Source: Xanthomonas melonis
GTDB taxonomy: Bacteria; Pseudomonadota; Gammaproteobacteria; Xanthomonadales; Xanthomonadaceae
Direction of reading: 5' to 3'
Assembly: GCF_020783655.1 (NCBI RefSeq)
Contig: NZ_JAJGQH010000001.1
Location: 310,001 to 374,000, forward strand
DNA length: 64,000 bases
Below the pieces are notes generated by a model. It worked only from the letters and a program-made list of their open reading frames with translations, did not search any database and was not told the DNA's origin. Of the stretch, positions 43,048 through 52,015 are shown one piece after another. A program made the translations under genes and the position numbers. The stretch's first letter is position 1. The number at the start of each line of letters is the position of its first letter.

Positions 43048-44808
43048 ATGCAGGAACGCCAGTCCGACTGGTCGGGAGTCCCGATCGACTTGGGCGGCAT
43101 GGAACCGCTGGAGCAGATCGCCCGCTTGCTGTGTCATGCGCTGGTCGCCCCCGCCGCCGCACTCACCATCACCGAAGGCGGCCGGATGCGCGTGCTCGCT
43201 GCCCGCGGCATCGACCCGGACCATGTCGAGCGAGCCATCGCCGTCTGTCCGCCAGCGTCGACCTCGGCCGCTGGCATTTCCGAGTTGATCGAACACGAGG
43301 TACTGGCATCGATCCAGCTGGGTGACGCGGCCTTTCCCGGGCTGCCGGCGCGCTTTATCGCCTGCGTGCCGGTCGGCGCGCCACAAACCGGAATCTGCGG
43401 CACCCTGTGCGTGATCGACACGCGCGAGCGCCGTCTGGCCAGCCAGGAGCACCAACAGTTGCGTATGTTCGCCAACGTGGCTGCCGCACAGCTGGAACTG
43501 CAGTTCGGGGCGGGCCGCCGCGAGCCGCATAGCGGCCTGTTCAACGCGCGTCAGTTGCAGTCGGATCTGGATGCGCTGGCCATGGGCAGCCATCACGTAC
43601 CCACCATCGCGGCCTTCATCGAGGTCTACGATACCCAGGCCGCCAACGAAGCGCGTCAGGCGCTCGGCATGCAGCCGCTGGAAGAATTGATCCGGCATGC
43701 CAGCTACGTGCTGACCCGTGCGCTGCGCGGCAAGGCGACGGTGTATCACGTGGCGCCGATGCGGTTCGCATTCTTCCTGCTCAATTCCGCGCCCGACGAG
43801 ATGGAAGACCTGCTGCTGGATCTGCGCGACATGCTGCACAAGCCAGTGGACGCCGCCGGGGTACCGATGTCGCTGACCTTCCACGCCGGCGTGGTGCGTT
43901 TCGCTCCGCAGCGGCCCGATACCAACGACGTCATGCGCAAGGGATTGGTCGCGCTCGGCGATGCCATCAACAACCACGCCATCGTGTGCTGGTACAGCGC
44001 ATCGCACGACGATGCCATCCAACGCTCCTATCGACTGGCGCTGGACGCCGAAAGCGCGTTGAGGGCGGGTGAGTTTCGCCTGGTGTTTCAGCCACGCATC
44101 CACCTGGCGGACCTGTCGGTCACCGGCTTCGAAGCCTTGCTGCGGTGGCAGCACGCCAGCCTTGGGCCGATCGGCCCGGACGAGTTCATCCCCCTGTTCG
44201 AGAAGACCGCGCTGATGTGCACGGTCACCACCTGGGTGATCGAGAAGGCGCTGCAGCAATTGGCGCAGTGGCGCGCACAGGGGCTGGAATTCTCGATTTC
44301 GATCAACCTGTCCTCGCGCGACTTCGGCAACATCAATCTGGCTGCGGACGTGATCAACCGCTGCAGGGAGCTGGAGATCCCCACCGCGCGGATCGAACTG
44401 GAAATCACCGAGGGCCGCTGGCTGCGCAGCAACGTCGAAGCGGTTCCGCGCCTGCGTGCACTGCGCGAGGCCGGCGTCAGCGTGGCCATCGACGACTTCG
44501 GGACCGGCTACAGCAACTTCGGCTACCTCACCGAATTGCCGGTCAACGTCCTCAAGCTGGATCGCTCGCTGGTGACCGGGATTGCCAACAAATCCGGCAT
44601 GCAGACGCGCGCAGAGGCGGTCGTGCGGTTGGCGAGCGCGTTGGGCTATCGCACCGTGGCCGAGGGCGTTGAGCATGCCGACGAGATCGCCCTGCTCCGT
44701 GGCTGGGGCTGCGACGAAGCGCAGGGCTATCTGCTGTCCAGACCGATGGAGGCGCACCTGGTGGCCGACTATGTGCGCCAGGCCACTGCGCAGGGGCGCC
44801 TGCCCTGA
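43048..44808 (+). CDS. GAF - degenerate GGDEF - EAL cyclic-di-GMP phosphodiesterase
   Basis: A 586-residue cytoplasmic protein from the ATG at 43048, which has GGGAG five bases upstream; an ATG at 43024 and an open frame back to 42889 are alternatives. Residues 10-150 form a GAF-like sensor (AAALTITEGGRMRVLAARGI; CVPVGAPQTGICGTLCVIDT). Residues 160-320 are a GGDEF-like domain without a GGDEF motif (APMRFAFFLL at that place). Residues 330-580 are an EAL domain with most catalytic motifs present: FEALLRW, SINLSSRD, ELEITEG, IDDFGTGYSN, LKLDRSLV, AEGVEH and QGYLLSRPM. It should hydrolyse cyclic di-GMP under GAF control. It is divergent from the giant autotransporter, a typical cyclic-di-GMP output. 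Confidence 0.83.
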   Translation: MQERQSDWSGVPIDLGGMEPLEQIARLLCHALVAPAAALTITEGGRMRVLAARGIDPDHVERAIAVCPPASTSAAGISELIEHEVLASIQLGDAAFPGLPARFIACVPVGAPQTGICGTLCVIDTRERRLASQEHQQLRMFANVAAAQLELQFGAGRREPHSGLFNARQLQSDLDALAMGSHHVPTIAAFIEVYDTQAANEARQALGMQPLEELIRHASYVLTRALRGKATVYHVAPMRFAFFLLNSAPDEMEDLLLDLRDMLHKPVDAAGVPMSLTFHAGVVRFAPQRPDTNDVMRKGLVALGDAINNHAIVCWYSASHDDAIQRSYRLALDAESALRAGEFRLVFQPRIHLADLSVTGFEALLRWQHASLGPIGPDEFIPLFEKTALMCTVTTWVIEKALQQLAQWRAQGLEFSISINLSSRDFGNINLAADVINRCRELEIPTARIELEITEGRWLRSNVEAVPRLRALREAGVSVAIDDFGTGYSNFGYLTELPVNVLKLDRSLVTGIANKSGMQTRAEAVVRLASALGYRTVAEGVEHADEIALLRGWGCDEAQGYLLSRPMEAHLVADYVRQATAQGRLP

Positions 44809-44964
44809 TGTCACTGCCGCAATGAAGCCCCGCTGCCGTCGATGCGGTCGATGCAGTCGACGCACCTCCTCCACGGTCACTGCGGATCTGCCTGCGGTGA
44901 CCGACCGGACGTGAGTGCGCCCCGCCCTGGACAAATTCATGGACACCCGTCGCCGAGACGACGC

Positions 44965-45891
44965 TCAACCGCCCGGCTGCGCCAATGCGTGATCCAGCGC
45001 AGCGCAGATCGCGGCCACCTGCGCTGCATTGCACTGCGCGGGCGTGGCCTTGGGGCTATCCGGATAAACCTCGGTGGTGGTGCGGTAGCGGGCGTCGGTG
45101 ACGCCAGCGCACAGGCCCAACCGTCGGACCGGGTAATGGATGACGCCGTGAGCTGCCACCGGCGCGCCGATGATCTGGCCCTGCGCATCGGGTGGCGCGA
45201 TGTGCGTGATCTTTGCCACCGCCGCGATCACCGCCTGCTGGAACTCCGGTTGCGGATCCTCGCTGTCGCCCACCAGATAGAACCCGTCGGGAATGCTGCC
45301 CGGCACGAATGCCACGCCGTCGCGCGCGGCCAGCGCTGGGCGGAACTCGCTTTCGTCGCTGTCGGTGGTTTCATGCAGGTCGATGTGCACCAGCATTCGC
45401 CCCGGCGTTGCAGCGACCAGTTGCATCAGCGCCGCCGACTCCGCCGCCGGGCTATGCGGGCCGAACGCGCGGTTCGGATCCACCGCCTCGGCATTCCAGC
45501 GCTGGACGCGCTCGTATCCCCAGGGATTGACGCAAGGTGCCACCAGCAGATTGATCCTGCCGGCATAGTCCGCGCCACGCTGTTGGAGGAATTGCAGCGC
45601 CCCCTGCACACCACTGGTTTCGTACCCATGCACGCCACCGGTGACCAGTGCGCATGGCAGCGCGGCATTCCACATGGCACTGCGTAGCGCCAGCAGCCGG
45701 TAGCGGTCGGTCGCCGAGACGATCGTGCCGTATTGCTCACAGTCATAGCGCGCGGCCAATGCGGCAATGGGCTGTTCGACATCGATCGCATAGCTACGCC
45801 TGGGCAGCTGGCGCGCGCGCCAGGCGCTGCGCTCGGCCTCTTCCCAGGGGCGCCCGGGGGTGCCGATCGGATAGGTCTGTTGGATTGTCAT
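44965..45891 (-). CDS. M14-family zinc carboxypeptidase-like hydrolase
   Basis: A 308-residue soluble metallohydrolase. The zinc motif HxxE is in VTGGVHGYETSGVQGALQFL, the substrate-binding NPxGY in APCVNPWGYERVQRW with DPNRAF, and the third zinc His in MLVHIDLHETTDSDESEF. TTTEVYPD near the C terminus probably supplies the catalytic Glu. This is the pattern of the M14 subfamily close to succinylglutamate desuccinylase-like enzymes. No signal peptide is present, so it acts in the cytoplasm on a small peptide or amide. It is the last gene before a convergent EAL gene. Confidence 0.83.
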   Translation of the reverse strand: MTIQQTYPIGTPGRPWEEAERSAWRARQLPRRSYAIDVEQPIAALAARYDCEQYGTIVSATDRYRLLALRSAMWNAALPCALVTGGVHGYETSGVQGALQFLQQRGADYAGRINLLVAPCVNPWGYERVQRWNAEAVDPNRAFGPHSPAAESAALMQLVAATPGRMLVHIDLHETTDSDESEFRPALAARDGVAFVPGSIPDGFYLVGDSEDPQPEFQQAVIAAVAKITHIAPPDAQGQIIGAPVAAHGVIHYPVRRLGLCAGVTDARYRTTTEVYPDSPKATPAQCNAAQVAAICAALDHALAQPGG

Positions 45892-45946
45892 GGCCGAACC
45901 GCGTTGCTGATGGAAGCGCAAGGGTAAGGGCAAGAGGCGCTGGCGC

Positions 45947-45970
45947 AAAAAGGCCCCGCAATGCGGGGCC
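45947..45970 (-). terminator. Rho-independent terminator of the DUF892 gene
   Basis: On the minus strand a 9-bp GC-rich stem (GGCCCCGCA/TGCGGGGCC) is followed by five T residues, 29 bases after the DUF892 stop codon. A classic intrinsic terminator. Confidence 0.85.
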
Positions 45971-45998
45971 ATGCAACTGCCAGGACAATCGAGGCGCC

Positions 45999-46508
45999 TT
46001 ACTTCTTTGCTGTCACGCCCGGGGTGGCATCGCGCACCAGGAACTCTTCGGTAAGCTCGGGCAGATGGGCCAGCAACCAGTCGGCCATCGCTTGCTCCTG
46101 CGGCAGGATCTGCTCGCAGACCTGCTGGGTCTGGACATCGCCGACAGTCCTGGCCGCGCCCAGCAACGCGGTATAGGTGGCGATCTCGAGATTCTCGAAC
46201 ACATATCCGGCCATCGCGCCCTTGATGATCTCGTCGGACGCAGCCATGCCGCCCATCGCCTGCCCGAATGCGGCCATCTTGCCCATGGCATCCTTGACCA
46301 CGGACGGCGACCCTCCCAGGCGCTCGATGCACGACTCGACCAGGCGTTGCTGTCCCAGCGTTTCCTCCAGATGCTGCTCGATGCGCGCCTTGAGCTGCGG
46401 ATAATGCTCGATACGCGCGGCCTGGGCCTTGAGCATCTGCTCGGCCTGCTGCTCCATTGCATGCGCATCGCGCAACCAGTCCATCAGATTTTCGTTCGGC
46501 TCTGCCAT
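45999..46508 (-). CDS. DUF892 ferritin-like protein (YciE/YciF family)
   Basis: A 169-residue four-helix protein of the DUF892 family. LMDWLRDAHAMEQQAEQMLK, LKARIEQHLEETLGQQRLVE and MAGYVFENLEIATYTALLGA contain the Glu/His pairs expected of a di-iron centre. The family is induced by general, osmotic and oxidative stress. It has its own terminator. A KGG-repeat stress protein lies about 700 bases upstream on the same strand, so the two probably belong to one stress response. Confidence 0.85.
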   Translation of the reverse strand: MAEPNENLMDWLRDAHAMEQQAEQMLKAQAARIEHYPQLKARIEQHLEETLGQQRLVESCIERLGGSPSVVKDAMGKMAAFGQAMGGMAASDEIIKGAMAGYVFENLEIATYTALLGAARTVGDVQTQQVCEQILPQEQAMADWLLAHLPELTEEFLVRDATPGVTAKK

Positions 46509-47183
46509 GTGGGCGCTCCAGTGAGAGTGATGACGGAATTTCAGCCTGGAGCCCCCCGCATGAAAGACGCGGCTGCATCCAGTGAACGGCATGTCGCGCC
46601 CTGCTCTCGAGATCGCCAGCCCATACAGACCTCTCCCGGGGCACGGTGGCGCGCTTGCCTTGCACTGCACGCGAACCACGCCAGCCTCATCGCCACACCG
46701 GCGCGCGCGTTGGTGCCATCAGCTGTTCATGCTGCCCGCCGATACGACACATCTTTCCAACCTGCGGACGGGCGCAGCGGGCAAGCGTGAGGTGCGAAGA
46801 GGGTGCGCTGGGGACCGGAGCGCACATACGGTCCCTAACGGTTCAGGGCATCTGCCGCGCCCGCTTTGGCGCCAGCGCAGCGGTCCTGCCAGCTGTTTCA
46901 GCGGCATCGCCGAGGCGGATGCAGGATTTGCCGATGCGGGATAGGCTCGCCAGCGCCGAGTGCAAATTTTTACTGCAATCGATGTCGTTCCTCCGGCAGG
47001 CTTGCAAATTTTTCACTCGCGCCTATTTGCACCGAGACATCAACCAGTTACAGCCCGCTCACGGCGCCCATGCGCGAATATTTGATTACCTGATACTTCA
47101 TTTTGCAATCGATTGCTTACCGACATGATTTTCGCTCGCAGACGCTCTGCTGGAGCCCGACCGCCGATCCTGCGACCCTTGAG
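46509..47183. other. Intergenic region with AT-rich direct repeats
   Basis: About 675 bases without a supported gene. TGCAAATTTTT occurs at 46961-46971 and 47003-47013, 42 bases apart (four helical turns). TGCAATCGAT at 46974 recurs at 47104 within a perfect 12-base palindrome GCAATCGATTGC (47105-47116). These may be regulator sites or part of a small RNA; nothing firmer can be said. Confidence 0.45.
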
Positions 47184-47213
47184 AGAACCGGCACGCCGCA
47201 GCGTGCCGGTTCT
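47184..47213 (-). terminator. Hairpin after the KGG stress protein gene
   Basis: A perfect 13-bp stem (AGAACCGGCACGC with GCGTGCCGGTTCT) and 4-base loop, directly after the stop codon. It lacks a U-tract on the minus strand but is strong enough to end or protect the transcript. Confidence 0.65.
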
Positions 47214-47216
47214 TCA

Positions 47217-47474
47217 TCAGGCGGATTCTTCCTGCGGCTTGGCCTGCTTGGAGCGGCCACCCTTGCTCCCGATACGCGACATGTGATCGCGATCGCGACT
47301 GACCGCCTGCCCGCCTTTGCGGCCTGCCTCGCGTGCTTCGTCGCTGGTGAATTCGTGCGCATTGCCGCTGGCATGCGCTGCCTTGCCACCGCTGCTGGCC
47401 AGGATGCGGCGCTTCTCCGGATCCAATGCTGCAAAACCGCGCCGGCTACGGGTACTGTTTTGTCCGTCTTCCAC
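47217..47474 (-). CDS. KGG-repeat stress-induced protein (con-10 like)
   Basis: An 85-residue hydrophilic protein with the stress-induced repeat seen in YciG, GsiB and con-10: ILASSGGKAAHASGNAHEFT, EAREAGRKGGQAVSRDRDHM and RIGSKGGRSK. GTG at 47474 is chosen as start because GAGGAGG lies four to five bases upstream; the frame is open further back but lacks a ribosome site. Such proteins are disordered and induced by stationary phase or osmotic stress. A hairpin follows. Confidence 0.8.
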   Translation of the reverse strand: MEDGQNSTRSRRGFAALDPEKRRILASSGGKAAHASGNAHEFTSDEAREAGRKGGQAVSRDRDHMSRIGSKGGRSKQAKPQEESA

Positions 47475-48042
47475 TGTGCCTCCTCTCGATACATCGGGTA
47501 CGTCATTGGGTAAGAGGCTTACCGCAACTATCGTGCCAACCCGCAAAACCAGGCTGGGCGGTGCACACCGCTCCGATGCAGGAAGAAACCGCTGCGCTCG
47601 CTGCGCAAATCTTGCACACCTGACACACGCGCAGCTGGATTGCGGCGTGGACGGTTAGCGCTACCACGCCGTGGCGCTGACGGCAGCCGGACGGCACGCG
47701 TTGCCCTCCACCGGCTGCATTGCTCGCCGGATCGGCGCTGGGTCCGGCGTGCATGCGGATGCAGATGGATGCGTGCGCGTGGAGCGGATTGCCCCTCTGT
47801 GCAGCGCCGACACAAGGATTGGCATCCGTCGTGCACTGTGTGGACTGCTGTGGGGCGCACCGCACTGCGCTCCCATGCGGGAGCGGAGCGACATGCTCAC
47901 GTGTGCCGGCCTGCAGCGACGCCAAGGCAGCTGCCCTGCCCGCGCCTGGTTCGTGGCCACCTGTGCGTGACGCCGGCAGAGCTCTGCGGGCAAGGCCATC
48001 GGCGATTGCCGGCCCGCAGATGATGTGATCTTGCGCGACGGA
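47475..48042. other. Intergenic region
   Basis: About 570 bases downstream of cobA and upstream of the stress gene. The open frames here are short shadows without ribosome sites. I see no conserved RNA or repeat. Confidence 0.4.
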
Positions 48043-48819
48043 TCAGCCGATCGCGTGCTGCAGCAGCGCAACGCCGCGATCGTCGCACGCCATCGACGCT
48101 TCGCCCAGCGCGCCGCCCACCAGCAGCAAGGTGGGCAGGCCCGCGGGCAGCGTCGCTGCGGTGGCGCCCAGCTCGCCCAGCGTGGTGAGCCGGCGTTGCT
48201 GTTCCGCACGTGTGGCCGCCTGCACGATGGCGGCCGGCGTGCTGGCCGGCAGGTGCGCCAGCAAGGCCGCTGCCAACGCCTCTGCACGGCGCAGCCCCAT
48301 ATAGATGCCCAGCGTGGTGCCACTGGCGGCCAACGCCCCCCAATTAGGCTCGCCATGGTCGTGCGTATGCGCAGTGACGAAGGTGATGCCATGGCAGTGG
48401 CTGCGATGGGTCAACGAGACTTCCAGCGCAGCGGCAGCGGCGAATGCCGCACTGACGCCGTTGATCACCTGCACACCAACGCCGGCTCGGCGCAGGAAAT
48501 CGATCTCTTCGCCGGCGCGACCGAACAACAGCGCGTCGCCGCCCTTGACCCGCACCACACGCAGCCCCTGCAGGGCGTAACGCCGCATCAGGCGGCAGAT
48601 GAACTCCTGCGGCGTGGAGCGGCAGCCGCCGCGCTTGCCCACGCGGATCACGCGCGCCTGCGGTGCCAGCTCCACGATCTCGGGGTTGGCCAGATCGTCG
48701 AGCAGGAGGACCTGCGCCGACGCCAGCGCCTTGACCGCCTTGATGGTGAGCAGTTCCAGATCGCCAGGGCCGGCGGACAACAACACCACATCACGCGCGC
48801 AGGAAGGTGTGACGGACAT
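48043..48819 (-). CDS. cobA: Uroporphyrinogen-III C-methyltransferase (SUMT)
   Basis: A 258-residue SAM-dependent methyltransferase that makes precorrin-2, the first step from uroporphyrinogen III to siroheme. VVLLSAGPGDLELLTIKAVK is the N-terminal glycine motif, LLLDDLANPEIVEL the second, VVRVKGGDALLFGRAGEEID the substrate motif, and VINGVSAAFAAAAALEVSLT the SAM loop. It is the last gene of the nas operon, 35 bases after the nitrate reductase gene. This free-standing SUMT would make up for the shortened methyltransferase domain of the CysG-like protein at 57941. Confidence 0.9.
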   Translation of the reverse strand: MSVTPSCARDVVLLSAGPGDLELLTIKAVKALASAQVLLLDDLANPEIVELAPQARVIRVGKRGGCRSTPQEFICRLMRRYALQGLRVVRVKGGDALLFGRAGEEIDFLRRAGVGVQVINGVSAAFAAAAALEVSLTHRSHCHGITFVTAHTHDHGEPNWGALAASGTTLGIYMGLRRAEALAAALLAHLPASTPAAIVQAATRAEQQRRLTTLGELGATAATLPAGLPTLLLVGGALGEASMACDDRGVALLQHAIG

Positions 48820-48854
48820 GAAGGATCTCGCAGTGTGTGGAGGAAGATGGGGCA

Positions 48855-51653
48855 TCAGGCCAGCCGAGGTTGGCGGCATAGCCGGGTGAGTTGCGGAACG
48901 CAGGAGCCACACACGGTGCCGCAGCCCAGACGGTGCTTGAGCTGCGCCACATCGGCGCCGTCGTCGATGGCCGCATGGATCGCCGAAGCCGCGACATTCA
49001 TGCAGGTGCAGACGATGGGGTCGCTGGGCACGCTGGGTGCCTGCGCGAATACCGCCAGCCGCGCACCACGCCACGGATTGCCGGTCAGTGCGGTGGTCAG
49101 CAGCGCGTGATTGGCATCGCTGGGCTGGGCGGCAGTGAGCAACAGGCCGTCGATATGGCTCTGCCCATCCTGCGTTCGCCAACCGACACGGCGCATCAGC
49201 CCGCGGCGCAGATCGCGATACTCCAGCACATCGGCGCCGGCCGGCAGCTGCAGCGCGGCGACCAGGCGATCGATCCACGCTGCATCGGGCGCACGTTCGC
49301 AGGCCGCGTGCAACACCGCCCACTGCCCGGCGGCGTCTGGCAATGGCTCGGCATGCAGGCGCAGGCTGGCATAGCCGCATGCGCGCAACAGCGGTTGCAG
49401 CGCCTGTTGCAGGGCCAGCGCGTCGCCGCGCCGGGCGGCCAGCAGGTGCCAGCCGAACGCCGCCTTCTCCACCCGCACGGCCGCGTGCTTGAGCTCGGGT
49501 TGCTGCGAGCGCGCGTCCACTGCCGGCGTGCTCACCTCATTGATGCCGCCACTGGAGAGCGTCTGCCCGCTCCAGTGCATCGCCGCAAACACCGTACCCG
49601 AGCGCAGTTCGTCGGACAGCTCCAGCGGCAGCACCAGGGCGCCGCGCTTGCTGGCGACCTGCACCAGGTCGCCGGCCACCAGCCCGCGCCGCGCCGCATC
49701 GTCCGGATGCATGCGCAAGCTCGGTTCCGGGCTGTGCGCGAACGCGGCCGCCACTCGCCCGCTGCGCGACATGCCATGCCACTGATCGCGCAGACGACCG
49801 GTCAGCAGCCGCATCGGAAAGCGCGCCGAGGTCGCCTCGGCCACCTTGCGATACGCGGTGGCGTGGAAGCGCGCGCGTCCGTTGGCGGTGGCGAACACGC
49901 CATCGGCATAGCGCCGCGCCTGCCCCTGCGTGCTGCCTGCCGGAAACGGCCAGTGCTGCGGGCCGTGGTCCAGCACGGCGTAATCCAGGCCGCCGATATC
50001 CAGATCCCGGCCCACCGTCAACGCGCGGTGCTCGTCGAAGACCTGCGCGGTGGTCTCGAAAGCGAATAGCCCGCCCGCTGTGCCCGGTTGCAATCTGGCT
50101 TCCAACCCACGCGCCACCTCGCGGGCGATCCACCAATCCGCACGCGCCTGGCCTGGCGGCTCCACTGCCTTGCGCACGCGAGTGATGCGGCGCTCGGAGT
50201 TGGTCACGGTGCCGTCCTTTTCGCCCCAGCTGGCGGCGGGCAGCAGCACATCGGCATACGGCACGGTGTCGGTGCCGGCAAACGCGTCCTGCACGATCAC
50301 CAGTTCGGCCTGCTCCAGGGCCGCGCGCACGCCGGCGATATCCGGCATCGAATGCACGGGATTGGTGCACACGATCCACACCGCTTTCAGCGTGCCGGCG
50401 CGCAGACGTTCGAACAACTGCACGGCCGGCGTGCCCGGGGTGTCGCTGATGCGCCCCGCCGGTACGCCCCATAGCGCCTCCACTTCCGCACGATGCCCGG
50501 CGTTGCCGATCTCGCGGTGCGCGGCCAGCATCGTCGCCATGCCGCCCACTTCGCGCCCACCCATCGCGTTGGGTTGGCCGGTCAACGAGAACGGCCCCGC
50601 ACCGGGTTTGCCGATCTGCCCGGTGGCCAGATGCAGATTGATCAGGGCCAGATTCTTGTCGGTGCCGTGCGCAGACTGATTCAGGCCCATGCAATACAAC
50701 GACAATGCCGCCGGGCTGCGTCCGAACCACTCGGCCGCCTGCACCAGGTCCTCATGCGAGATACCGCAGATCTCGGCGCTCATGCGCGGGGTGTATTCGC
50801 GCAGCATTCGCTTGAGGTCGTCGAAGTCCTCGGTATGCGCCGCAACGAAACGCGCATCCACCAGACCCTCCCAGATCAGGTGATGCAGCATGCCGTTGAA
50901 CAGGGCGACGTCGGTCCCGGGTTCGATCGCCAGGTGCAGGTCGGCCATGGCTGCGGTATCGGTGCGACGCGGATCGATCACGATCCAGCGGAGCTCGGGG
51001 TTGCGCGCGCGTGCCGCTTCCAGGCGTCGGAACAACACCGGATGCGCATACGCCATGTTGCTGCCGGCGAACAGCACCGTCTGCGCCAGCTCCAGATCTT
51101 CGTAGCAGGTGGGCGGGCCATCGGCGCCCAGCGCCAGCTTGTAGCCGGTGACCGCGCTGGACATGCACAGCCGCGAGTTGGTGTCGATGTTGTTGGTGCC
51201 GAGCAGCCCCTTGGCCAGTTTGTTGAAGACGTAGTAGTCCTCGGTCAGCAACTGGCCGGAGAGGTAGAACGCCACCGCATCGGGCCCATGCTCCTGGACG
51301 ATGGCCGCCAGTTTGTTGGTCACATGAGCGAACGCCTGCTCCCAGCTCACCGGCGCACGGGGCGCCTGTCGGTGTCGGCGCAGTTCCGGTGCGAGTACCC
51401 GCCCCTGCGTGCTGGTGGTCGTCTGCGGCAGCGCCAGCCCCTTGCTGCACAGGCGCCCACAGTTGGCCGGATGCTGCGGATCGCCTTCGATGCCGACGAT
51501 GCGCTCGCCCGCGTCGTCGTGCTCGCTGTGGATCAGCACACCGCAGCCGACCCCGCAGTAGCAGCAGGTCGAACGCGTGATGCGGTGCATCGGCGACGCC
51601 ACGGACGCTTGCGCAACGGTCTGCGGGGATGGAGACGACAGGCCCTCGCTCAT
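48855..51653 (-). CDS. nasA: Assimilatory nitrate reductase catalytic subunit
   Basis: A 932-residue molybdopterin oxidoreductase that reduces nitrate to nitrite in the cytoplasm. The N-terminal [4Fe-4S] ligands are in CCYCGVGCG (residues 30-38) and NCGRLCSKG. LTEDYYVFNKLAKGLLGTNN, NSRLCMSSAV, DPRRTDTAAMADLHL and NPVHSMPD belong to the Mo-bis-MGD domains, and GRLRDQWHGMSRSGR to the cofactor-binding C-terminal domain. The last 60 residues are a BFD-like [2Fe-2S] domain (VCTCMNVAASAIHAAI; CGTVCGSCVPQL) typical of NasA rather than NapA. Its start codon overlaps the nirD stop by four bases. Confidence 0.92.
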   Translation of the reverse strand: MSEGLSSPSPQTVAQASVASPMHRITRSTCCYCGVGCGVLIHSEHDDAGERIVGIEGDPQHPANCGRLCSKGLALPQTTTSTQGRVLAPELRRHRQAPRAPVSWEQAFAHVTNKLAAIVQEHGPDAVAFYLSGQLLTEDYYVFNKLAKGLLGTNNIDTNSRLCMSSAVTGYKLALGADGPPTCYEDLELAQTVLFAGSNMAYAHPVLFRRLEAARARNPELRWIVIDPRRTDTAAMADLHLAIEPGTDVALFNGMLHHLIWEGLVDARFVAAHTEDFDDLKRMLREYTPRMSAEICGISHEDLVQAAEWFGRSPAALSLYCMGLNQSAHGTDKNLALINLHLATGQIGKPGAGPFSLTGQPNAMGGREVGGMATMLAAHREIGNAGHRAEVEALWGVPAGRISDTPGTPAVQLFERLRAGTLKAVWIVCTNPVHSMPDIAGVRAALEQAELVIVQDAFAGTDTVPYADVLLPAASWGEKDGTVTNSERRITRVRKAVEPPGQARADWWIAREVARGLEARLQPGTAGGLFAFETTAQVFDEHRALTVGRDLDIGGLDYAVLDHGPQHWPFPAGSTQGQARRYADGVFATANGRARFHATAYRKVAEATSARFPMRLLTGRLRDQWHGMSRSGRVAAAFAHSPEPSLRMHPDDAARRGLVAGDLVQVASKRGALVLPLELSDELRSGTVFAAMHWSGQTLSSGGINEVSTPAVDARSQQPELKHAAVRVEKAAFGWHLLAARRGDALALQQALQPLLRACGYASLRLHAEPLPDAAGQWAVLHAACERAPDAAWIDRLVAALQLPAGADVLEYRDLRRGLMRRVGWRTQDGQSHIDGLLLTAAQPSDANHALLTTALTGNPWRGARLAVFAQAPSVPSDPIVCTCMNVAASAIHAAIDDGADVAQLKHRLGCGTVCGSCVPQLTRLCRQPRLA

Positions 51654-52015
51654 GCCGCGGGCTCGGCGACGGCCTCCGGCGCCTGCACCGGCTGCAACAC
51701 GATCCACACCGCACCGCTCTCCACTTTCACCGGATAGCGCGGAGCGCACCCCACGTCCGGCGCGCAGGCCTGCCCGCTCTGCAGGCCGATCGCCCAGCCA
51801 TGCAGCGGGCAGGTCACCGTGTCGCCGGCCACGATACCTTGCGACAGCGGCCCGCCCTTGTGCGGGCAACGGTCGCGCAATGCGAACACCTGATCGCTGG
51901 CAGTGCGGAAGATGGCGATCGGCGGCAGGCCATCGACTTCCAGCACGCGTGCGCCCAGCGTCGGCAATTCCTGCAGCGCGCACACATGTACCCACGCATT
52001 GTCGTGCATGCTCAT
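51650..52015 (-). CDS. nirD: Nitrite reductase small subunit, Rieske type
   Basis: A 121-residue partner of NirB. It keeps the full Rieske [2Fe-2S] set, CPHKGGPLSQG and CPLHGWAIGL, whereas the enterobacterial NirD has lost these ligands. Start may be the ATG at 52015, whose first bases overlap the nirB stop (ATGA), or the ATG at 52009, which is better spaced from GGAGG. The gene is coupled at both ends, overlapping nirB and the nitrate reductase gene. Confidence 0.9.
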   Translation of the reverse strand: MSMHDNAWVHVCALQELPTLGARVLEVDGLPPIAIFRTASDQVFALRDRCPHKGGPLSQGIVAGDTVTCPLHGWAIGLQSGQACAPDVGCAPRYPVKVESGAVWIVLQPVQAPEAVAEPAA

